From Mucidula mucida (taxonomy: Eukaryota > Basidiomycota > Agaricomycetes > Agaricales > Physalacriaceae), in the NCBI GenBank assembly GCA_015501055.1, contig JADNYV010000823.1:1-14940 (forward strand): 14,940 nt of DNA, read 5' to 3'. Positions within the stretch are counted from its first letter, which is position 1. Each line of letters opens with the position of its first letter. Made by a program: the position numbers and the translations under genes. Below are positions 8,826 through 14,940 of the stretch, piece after piece. The notes below the pieces were generated by a model that saw nothing but the letters and a program-made list of their open reading frames with translations, was not told the DNA's origin and made no database searches.

Positions 8826-10027
8826 GACTGTCCCGGGCCACGTCCCGTGCCGCCATAAGACGTCGAAGCGCGCTAATTACGACGAATGTATACAAACATC
8901 GCACGGATCGTCGCATCGCTAAGCAACACGCGCCTGCTGCTTATCGCCTCCTGCGACCCAATGCCGTTGGAGTAGGTATCGCTGCAAAACGACAAACGAA
9001 CGGCGTCGGCTGAGAAGGCAACGCGCAGAGCAATGCACTGGCATGCGGTACTCAACGTAAGGTTCGAGGAAACCATACGGTCCAGGAAATAAGCACGAGG
9101 AGGAAGTAAAGGTGTCTTCGGCGACTTGTTTCATCAATGAACGAGGCAGATAGCGGCAATCAGTCTGGCCCATATGGAGTTGCTCCGAAGGTGAGTTGAC
9201 GTCGCTTTGAAATGGAGATGACCTCGAGGAGGTGGGGCGAGCATCGTGGCGGTACAATAATCTTCACTTGCAAGTACGGATACAAACATCGGTGACAAGT
9301 TGAGGCATGTCCGGTAATGGGCCAGCCTGTGATTTTGCGCGACTCTATCTCCATCTCAATGAGCACAGGAAAGCAGTACAATTCAGCAGGGAACGCACGC
9401 CTGCAGTCATCACTGCACGCACAACCACATGCATGGCGACGCGACACCGGCCTTCAAGTGTCTGGATGCGCGTTTCCTGGAGAGAGCCCTGGCAGTGTAC
9501 TACTATGAGCTGATATCTGAGCGGTACGACAATTTAGCACGAAGCATTCCGAAGGTAGGTCTTACCTTGCAGGCTCGTTAAGACTCGCTTAAATGATGAT
9601 GGCAGTTCGGGAAAAGCAAAATCTTCCGAAATGGGCACAGCCACCACGCATCTGCCGTCACGTGTTGAGGACTACTAACGAGGATCGCATTTAACACGAA
9701 GAAACATCTACTATAGCCCATATACACATCTCTATGCCACACCACCGCGGGCCGTACATTCACTCTTCGGTAAAATTTCCCTAATTAAGCCCTGTTCGGT
9801 AACGTTCGAATATCATTTTGGACGTGTCAATGGGCTCGATGAGCACCCAAAGCCAGCCCTTGACGCCATCATGATGTTGACGAGACCTCGGTATGGCAGG
9901 TCTGTGATAATGTCTCTGCCTTCCATTGACACCTAAGGCCCGAGGACTGGCTCTCTGCGCCCGCGGTCAAAGTGAGCTGGAAGCACCTCGATAAAGTGCA
10001 AACTGTCTTCCAGACTGTCAATGTTGC
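8826..10027. other. Intergenic region; no confident gene
   Basis: The left side is the upstream flank of the fungalysin gene. A few exon-like fragments occur on the plus strand: an ATG at about 9136 followed by 18 codons and a GTGAGT donor, and a stretch near 9431-9584 listed separately. They cannot be joined into a gene. The listed reading frames overlap and show no motifs. Confidence 0.45.
9432..9584 (+). other. Exon-like fragment of unknown family
   Basis: A plus-strand frame starting at an ATG near 9432 reads about 50 codons to a TAA. Its middle part (KCLDARFLERALAVYYYELI, then SERYDNLARSIPK) has a coding-like amphipathic composition and is followed by GTAGGT, a possible donor, near 9553. 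No family is recognised and no partner exon is certain. It may be an eroded gene or chance. Confidence 0.25.
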
Positions 10028-10406
10028 TGTTATGAATCGCCATATTTTCACACTTTCACATCTTATCATATCTTATCGGGGGCCTTGTCTTATCAACCAA
10101 CGGACCGTTTCATCATCTGTTTCGTCACCAATCATAACCCTTTCATTACCGAAGCCGTACTCCATGTCGGACACACGTCCAACACATGGATGACATCATA
10201 CATGCTGATACCTCATGGACTCCCTATTGTATACACACCGCCGACACTCGTAGTACACATGGTCGTTTCAGTATTATTACTTACATGCAGTTACCACTTG
10301 TATTTAATGGTTTCATGGACTAGTAGCATACAACACTGGGTCAAGGGCGTGGAGCATCCCTAGTGGAAACGCGTATGGACAAGGAGTTCAAACACAGACT
10401 TACTAG

Positions 10407-10414
10407 TATATAAG
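10407..10414 (+). promoter_or_regulatory. TATA box of the LTR promoter
   Basis: TATATAAG lies 32 nt upstream of 10439, where the repeat complementary to the primer site begins. That spacing is normal for a transcription start, so the element RNA probably begins at about 10438-10441. Confidence 0.55.
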
Positions 10415-10438
10415 CAGTAGTGTAGTATCATTGTACTT

Positions 10439-10450
10439 TAGTTCCGATCT
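10439..10450 (+). repeat. Predicted RNA 5' end, complementary to the primer site
   Basis: TAGTTCCGATCT is the exact reverse complement of 10559-10570. Its position about 32 nt after the TATA box suggests that it is the very start of the genomic RNA, the arrangement used by self-priming fungal elements such as Tf1. Confidence 0.55.
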
Positions 10451-10558
10451 CGTTTATACACCTGGCCTAGCCTAGTCTTACGAACGCGAACGCTTTATTT
10501 CTTAGTTTCTTGCTGTGGTACCTGGTTGAGTCTCGTGGCTTAGTCAGTCGCTAACAGA

Positions 10559-10570
10559 AGATCGGAACTA
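10559..10570 (+). other. Putative self-priming primer binding site
   Basis: AGATCGGAACTA begins 2 nt after the CA end of the LTR, where LTR elements keep their primer binding site. It pairs perfectly over 12 nt with the predicted 5' end of the element RNA and does not begin with TGG as a tRNA-primed site would. In Tf1 and related elements an 11-nt RNA 5' end is cleaved and used as primer; this copy fits the same scheme. Confidence 0.55.
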
Positions 10571-11153
10571 CTTTCTACCACCTACCACACATCCCTGATC
10601 GTCGATCAGCACTTCGCTGTTTGATCATCGCACATTCCCCTGTTCCCTTTCCCTGTTTACAGATCGACGGATTCCTAATTCCAGCGCACGTCCGCATACG
10701 TGTGTATTGGTCCCAGTAGCGCCGGCTAACAGTTAGAGATAACTGCCTCGGGTGCTGGAAGTAGCCGTCTCACGAGAACGAACTTTTGGGCAGTTGCACT
10801 TCAGTGGGCGCTGTTTACGGGTCAACCCCCGTTCCCAGGAAAAACTTCGGCTTACCTCACACAGAGGGACGTCGGCTGGGCAATTGCGAACTTGTGACGA
10901 GCTCTTGGCTCCGTAGATACGTAGTCAGTAGTCGGTAAAATAGCGTAGACAGTCACGATACCTACCTACTTTACTTACCTTACGATACACATCATCATTC
11001 CCCACCCTACCAAGTCCTGGATTCTATTTCAGATCTAGGCGATCCCTCCCTATTCATCCAAACCTCTATTCCCTCACCCGTTTCATCCAAATCCGCATCA
11101 CCCATATCCCCACTTTCACCCTTTCACTCTCCGATCCATCACCCCGATCCATC
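10571..11153 (+). other. Untranslated leader of the retrotransposon
   Basis: No long reading frame is present between the primer site and the Gag ATG. The last 170 nt are rich in C and T with repeated CATCC/CATCAC-type motifs. The region should carry packaging and dimerisation signals, but none can be identified by eye. Confidence 0.5.
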
Positions 11154-12060
11154 ATGTCCAACGAAGCACCCGAAACCGCTCATCACACACCCGCTCATCA
11201 CGCCAATGACGAAACCAAAGGCCGATCCCTTGTCAACAAGCCTTATGACTATGACGGGGACAAGTCCAAGTACAAGAGCTGGTGGCGATCGATGTTCACA
11301 TACATCCGTGACAAGAAGAACAACCTCACATCTGACTCCGAAAGGATCGATGTTGTTCTCTCCTACATCCGAGGAGATCACGTGATGCATGGGTCCAGAA
11401 CTACTCGGACCAGAACTTCGACGAGGAAGAAGAGGAATGGACAGTCTCTTGGACGGAGTTCAAGGAGACTTGAAGGAGCGATTTGTGGATTCCAACCTCG
11501 CGCGAGACGCGCAAGATCAGATCGACGGTTGCGCCAGGGGCAAGACACCGCTCAAGATTTCTTCCAGAAGTTCGAGGTCCTGCTACTCAGGCGGATACTC
11601 GAAGGATGACGCATTTGTCGTGCGACTTCTCGAGACCAATGTCAACGAGAAGATCATCGACCAGATCTATGGCAGCCGAGAGGGTTGCCAAGAAGTACAA
11701 GGATTGGAAGGCACAGATCATTCAGATCGATCAGCTATGGAGAAGGCGGGCGGCGAGCAAGAGGTCCCGGCCCAAGCTCCGCAGGCGGCTACATCGAGAG
11801 CAATCCTACGAACCCACCCCCGACGCCGATCACACGACGAGATGCCACCGGTGTTACCTATGGAGGAGCCGGCAGGCCGATGGACATCGACAACGCACGT
11901 CGAAGAGGACTTTGCTTCAGCTGTGGCGAACACGGCCACGTCAGCAGGTTCTGTCCGAAGAAGGGTCGACCCCAGACGATTCGGGGTTATGGACCGAAAT
12001 GAATGACGAGGAGAAGAAGAAGCTGGCCGAAGAGTTGGGTTTTGCGAAGCTCCCGCAGTA
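11154..12060 (+). pseudogene. Gag: capsid-like domain and CCHC zinc knuckle, frame broken
   Basis: Gag forms the virus-like particle and binds the element RNA. It starts at ATG 11154 (MSNEAPETAH) and shows a retrotransposon-gag capsid domain in successive frames: KSWWRSMFTYIRD, then WTVSWTEFKET, DFFQKFEVL, RLLETNVNEKIIDQIY and KKYKDWKAQI. The knuckle CFSCGEHGHVSRFC (11913-11954) fits C-x2-C-x4-H-x4-C. One-base losses can be placed near 11385, 11470, 11529, 11580, 11593 and 11995, with further shifts near 11680 and 11745. The apparent stop at 12058 follows a CCC run, and the next frame continues without a stop into the protease, so gag and pol were probably one reading frame. Confidence 0.8.
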
Positions 12061-12759
12061 GACGCAGTCCTGCCGGAGCAGTCATCAAGGAAAGGGTCGT
12101 CAGATGCAGAATCTATTTACAGTACGGGTACTGAAACATCTAAAATATCATCGACGACTTTACCACCAAAACCTGCGAAAGAAAGATTTGAGCCAAATAC
12201 GCCCGAGTGGATCGCACAACGGCTAAGAGAGGATGACGTGTCGAGAGCAGTGGGAATTTTGAGAGCATGGATGCCGGAGCGGAGAGAGAGAGAAGCGACG
12301 GAGGAGAAGGTGATGGCGATCAGAGCGTTGACAAAGGAAGCTGCGGTGGAAGTTGTGACGGAGTTGAAAAAGTCGAGGAAGTACATCCGGGGAACAAAGG
12401 GGCAGGACATGAAACTCCGAGTAACCATAGAGAGCGTACACACAGGCTCTGAATGGGAAACGAGTGCCCTTCTTGACAGTGGAGCAACGGGTTCTTGTGT
12501 CAATAAAGAATTCGTCGAGAAGAACGGACTCCCGATCAAGGAGTTACCGGTCAAGCTCCCTGTCTACAATGCGGATGGAACCCTAAACGAGGGAGGAGCA
12601 ATCGAAGGTTTTGTGGAGGTCCGGATGAAGATCGGTGATCACGCAGAAAAGATTGAGTTGGCCGTCACCAATCTTGGCAAAACAAGCATCTTTTTGGGGC
12701 TAGATTGGTTACGATATCACAACCCCACGATCAACTGGACGGAATCCACATTGTTTTGA
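12061..12759 (+). CDS. Pol: retroviral-type aspartic protease
   Basis: The frame is open from 12061 or slightly before to TGA 12757-12759. An acidic, Ser/Lys-rich linker precedes the protease. The active-site motif is [10 protein letters not shown] with the catalytic Asp at 12475-12477. [12 protein letters not shown] near 12690-12725 is the usual C-terminal ILG-like strand and the link to reverse transcriptase in Ty3/gypsy pol. The enzyme acts as a dimer and cuts the Gag-Pol polyprotein. The terminal stop lies just after a run of four T; one extra T there would explain the shift into the RT frame. Confidence 0.85.
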   Translation, partial: DAVLPEQSSRKGSSDAESIYSTGTETSKISSTTLPPKPAKERFEPNTPEWIAQRLREDDVSRAVGILRAWMPERREREATEEKVMAIRALTKEAAVEVVTELKKSRKYIRGTKGQDMKLRVTIESVHTGSEWETSALLDSGATGSCVNKEFVEKNGLPIKELPVKLPVYNADGTLNEGGAIEGFVEVRMKIGDHAEKIELAVTNLGKTSIFLGLDWLRYHNPTINWTESTLF

Positions 12760-13549
12760 TCGATGCCCAGACCGCTGCGGCTATCTACCCGAGTATAACT
12801 CGCCGGAAGATGAAGGAGAAGACGTAGAAGAGAAGTTGGAAGAGGGAGAGCGTTTGTTCTGGATGGACTGGGACAACTATCGCAAAAGCGGTGAAAAGCT
12901 GAGATCACAACAGCCTTCATCCGCTGCTGCACCTTACATGAGGAATTCCGATGTATTCAGCAAGGCGGACTTTGACAAGTTACCGGAGCGAAGACCCTGG
13001 GATCACGCGATAGAACTTACGCCTGGTTCCAAACCGGTTGACTGCAAGGTTTATCCCCTTAGTCCATCCGAGCAGAAGGCGTTAGACGAGTTCTTGGAGG
13101 AAAACATACGCACGGGACGCATACGGCCATCAATCTCACCATGGTCACCATTCTTCTTTGTCAAGAAGAAGGACGGAAGCCTTCGGCCAGTGCAGGATTA
13201 TCGGAAGTTGAACGACATGACAATCAAGAACCGATACCCCTTGCCGTTGATTCAGGAGCTTATCGACAAGTTGAAGGGAGCAAAGGTTTTCACAAAGATG
13301 GATGTCCGATGGGGTTACAATAACATCCGGATCAAAGAAGGTGATGAGTGGAAAGCGGCGTTTAGAACAAACCGAGGCCTGTTCGAGCCCTCAGTCATGT
13401 TCTTCGGACTTACAAACTCGCCGGCAACGTTCCAATCGTTCATGAATCACATTCTGAAGGAGTTGATTGAAGGACATGTTATAGTTTACTTGGACGACAT
13501 ACTTATCTTTACGAACACTTGGAGACATAGCATTGTACGAAAGTATTAG
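12758..13549 (+). CDS. Pol: reverse transcriptase, fingers and palm
   Basis: The frame is open from 12758 to TAG 13547-13549 and holds reverse transcriptase blocks in order: the entry region [67 protein letters not shown] (first catalytic Asp), [13 protein letters not shown] and VYLDDILIF (catalytic Asp pair at 13493-13498). These are typical of fungal Ty3/gypsy elements. The polymerase copies element RNA to DNA inside the particle. The thumb continues in the next frame after one-base losses at about 13518-13555. Confidence 0.9.
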   Translation, partial: DRCPDRCGYLPEYNSPEDEGEDVEEKLEEGERLFWMDWDNYRKSGEKLRSQQPSSAAAPYMRNSDVFSKADFDKLPERRPWDHAIELTPGSKPVDCKVYPLSPSEQKALDEFLEENIRTGRIRPSISPWSPFFFVKKKDGSLRPVQDYRKLNDMTIKNRYPLPLIQELIDKLKGAKVFTKMDVRWGYNNIRIKEGDEWKAAFRTNRGLFEPSVMFFGLTNSPATFQSFMNHILKELIEGHVIVYLDDILIFTNTWRHSIVRKY

Positions 13550-14165
13550 AATATTACGAGTAAATAAGTTGTATTTAAAACCCGAGAAATGTAGTTTTGA
13601 GGCACATACTGTAGATTACTTAGGAGTTATTGTTGGAGGAGGAGAAGTGAAGATGGATCCGGCAAAAGTGGCCGTAGTGAAGGAATGGAAGGAGCCGACG
13701 AAGAAGAAGGAAGTACAGTCATTCCTGGGCTTCTGCAACTTCTACCGACGTTTCATCCGGGGATTTGCGGGAGTAGCGAAGCCATTGACATCGCTAACCG
13801 GGAAGGGCGAGTGGGTTTGGGGCATGGAGCAGCACGAGGCGTTTGAGGAGTTGAAACGGAGGATGACGGAAGAACCCGTTCTGATCGTACCACGCGACGA
13901 CGGCAAGTTTCGAGTTGAGGCAGACTCCTCGAACTATGCGAACGGGGCGGTTCTTTCCCAGTTGGTTGACGGAAAATGGAGACCAGTAGCCTTTCGGTCT
14001 CGCGCGCTGAACGAAGTAGAGCGCAATTATGAGATCTACGACAAAGAGATGATGGCTATTATGGACTCGATTGACGACTGGAGACAATATCTCCTTGGAG
14101 CAAAGAAACGGTGGAGGTTTACCGATCATCAAAACCTCAGTACTTCCGGAAGCCACAGAAGTTGA
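13550..14165 (+). CDS. Pol: RT thumb/connection and RNase H
   Basis: The frame begins with the conserved NKLYLKPEKCSF and YLGVIV thumb segment, goes on with the connection (FLGFCNFYRRFI, KPLTSLT), and enters RNase H with FRVEADSSNYANGAVLSQ, whose EADSS carries the first catalytic Asp. Then come FRSRALNEVERNYEIYDKEM and FTDHQNL. RNase H removes the RNA strand after first-strand synthesis. The frame leaves the protein at about 14138, where one base is missing, and ends at a chance TGA (14163-14165). Confidence 0.88.
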
Positions 14166-14767
14166 ATCGGAGGCAGGCGAGATGGGTTACGGAGTTGGCG
14201 GAGTATGACATACAGATGATTCACAAGCCGGGCAAGACGATGGGGAAAGCTGATGCCTTGTCAAGGATGACAGGCCTTGAGAAGGGGGAAAAAGATAACG
14301 AAAACGTTGTTTTGCTCAAGCCGGAGTTTTTTATTTCACAAATTCAATTTTCTTTACATACAGTAGATACACCGGAGGACGAATTACTTAACAAAATCAA
14401 ACAAAGAAAAGGAAACAAAGACAGATACGTACAAAAAGCATTAGAAAACAAAGAAAAAGGATGGGAAGAGAAGGAAAATGGACTTATTATGTGGAAAGAT
14501 CGTATTTACATACCGAAGGACAAGGAATTGCGGGGAAAGTTATTGGAATGCATCATGATGCACAGCTTGCAGGGCATCCGGACGATACAAGACCCTCGAG
14601 CTGATCACACGCACCTATTGGTGGCCAGGAATCAGCCGAGACGTCCGGAATACGTGGAAGGGTGTCAAAAATGCCAGGTCACAAAGTCACATCGCACGAA
14701 GCCGGCTGCACCTCTTCATCCTATAGACGTACCAAGCGAACCATGGGAGAAGTTGGGACGGACATGA
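14111..14767 (+). CDS. Pol: end of RNase H and integrase zinc-binding domain
   Basis: The frame takes up RNase H after the break (QYFRKPQKLNRRQARW, HKPGKTMGKADALSR, where DALSR is the classic end of Ty3 RNase H). A Lys/Glu-rich linker follows, then the integrase H2C2 zinc finger: a His cluster near 14550-14580 and CQKC at 14663-14674. One-base losses near 14548, 14582 and 14651 put the His part and the YWWPGI part in other frames. The frame stops at TGA 14765-14767, inside the TDMIG motif of the integrase core. Confidence 0.85.
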   Translation: MEVYRSSKPQYFRKPQKLNRRQARWVTELAEYDIQMIHKPGKTMGKADALSRMTGLEKGEKDNENVVLLKPEFFISQIQFSLHTVDTPEDELLNKIKQRKGNKDRYVQKALENKEKGWEEKENGLIMWKDRIYIPKDKELRGKLLECIMMHSLQGIRTIQDPRADHTHLLVARNQPRRPEYVEGCQKCQVTKSHRTKPAAPLHPIDVPSEPWEKLGRT

Positions 14768-14940
14768 TCGGAGTTGCCGGAGTCGGGAGGATACAATGCG
14801 ATCAGCACGTTTGTGGACCATTTCACAAAGCGTTACTATATATACCAACACACACCACCCTGACGTCAGAAGGCATGGCTCGTATTTACCGCGATCGAAT
14901 CTTCCCCATACATGGATTGCCACGACAGATGATACATGAT
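14755..14940 (+). CDS. Pol: start of integrase catalytic core (partial)
   Basis: The core opens with TDMIG (first catalytic Asp at 14761-14763), continues in shifted frames with FVDHFTKRYY and EGMARIYRDRIFPIHGLP, and reaches the IHD of the second catalytic Asp at the last three bases of the window. The spacing of about 59 residues between the two Asp fits the D,D-35-E integrase fold. The Glu, the C-terminal part and the 3' LTR lie beyond. Confidence 0.8.

Larger units (their letters stand above)
10028..10556 (+). repeat. Candidate 5' LTR
   Basis: The right edge is well supported: CTAACA at 10551-10556 is followed after 2 nt by the proposed primer site. The left edge is a guess from TGTTA at 10028-10032, which forms a 5-bp terminal inverted repeat with TAACA. 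The resulting 529 bp is within the range for fungal gypsy LTRs. A TATA box at 10407 and a predicted RNA start near 10439 place U3, R and U5 in the expected order. Confidence 0.4.
10028..14940 (+). mobile_element. Ty3/gypsy LTR retrotransposon, truncated by the window end
   Basis: The domain order Gag - CCHC knuckle - aspartic protease - reverse transcriptase - RNase H - integrase is that of Ty3/gypsy (Metaviridae-type) elements. The 5' LTR, TATA box and primer site precede Gag. The window stops in the integrase core, so the rest of integrase, any chromodomain and the 3' LTR lie beyond. The coding part is split by more than fifteen one-base frame changes, but motif residues are intact. The left edge at 10028 rests only on a TGTTA that pairs with TAACA at the LTR end; the right LTR is needed to confirm it. 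Confidence 0.85.

Noticed and set aside
9972..10363. Plus-strand frames of 73 and 92 codons near the LTR
   Set aside because: They lie in the presumed LTR or its flank, overlap each other and show no domain.
10708..10720. TGGTCCCAGTAGC as a tRNA-type primer binding site
   Set aside because: It begins with TGG but lies about 150 nt past the likely LTR end, and the self-complementary site at 10559 sits exactly where a primer site should be.
1..14940. CRISPR array, tRNA, rRNA or a novel defence system
   Set aside because: No regularly spaced repeats, no cloverleaf or rRNA cores were seen, and the gene structure is eukaryotic throughout.

Overview
The window looks like nuclear DNA of a mushroom-forming fungus (Agaricomycetes). 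The reasons are short GT-AG introns of 48-67 nt packed into ordinary enzyme genes, a many-exon fungalysin (M36) metallopeptidase, a remnant of a multi-pass membrane protein family that I recall only from agaricomycete genomes, a LINE tail, and a fungal-type Ty3/gypsy retrotransposon. No prokaryotic operon, CRISPR array, tRNA or rRNA was seen.

Layout. 1-393 (+) is the 3' end of an unidentified membrane-protein reading frame. 505-1022 (-) is the 3' stump of a LINE, with a C2HC zinc-knuckle tail and a TAC-type microsatellite. 1167-2260 (-) is a clean five-exon short-chain dehydrogenase/reductase with a TATA box. 2344-4185 has no confident gene; two exon-like minus-strand reading frames are noted. 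4313-5488 (+) is a decayed, internally deleted copy of the agaricomycete membrane protein family, with its own TATA box. 6441-8723 (-) is an 11-exon secreted fungalysin. All its introns and catalytic motifs can be recognised, but six single-base losses break the frame, one of them inside the zinc-binding HExxH motif. 8826-10027 holds nothing certain. From about 10028 to the window end (+) lies a Ty3/gypsy LTR retrotransposon: 5' LTR, primer site, leader, Gag with CCHC knuckle, protease, reverse transcriptase, RNase H, and integrase up to its second catalytic Asp. The 3' end lies outside the window.

Two observations stand out. First, the predicted 5' end of the retrotransposon RNA is perfectly complementary over 12 nt to the sequence just after the 5' LTR. 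This is the arrangement expected for self-primed reverse transcription (Tf1/sushi type), not tRNA priming. Second, the fungalysin and the gag-pol region are full of one-base frame breaks, nearly all losses and many in short homopolymers, yet they carry almost no in-frame stops or splice-site damage, while the neighbouring dehydrogenase has none. The window alone cannot say whether this is base-calling/assembly error or very young pseudogenisation, and that must be settled before either gene is called dead.

The genes do not form a pathway. This is a gene-sparse, transposon-marked stretch with one apparently functional housekeeping-type oxidoreductase and one secreted protease gene.
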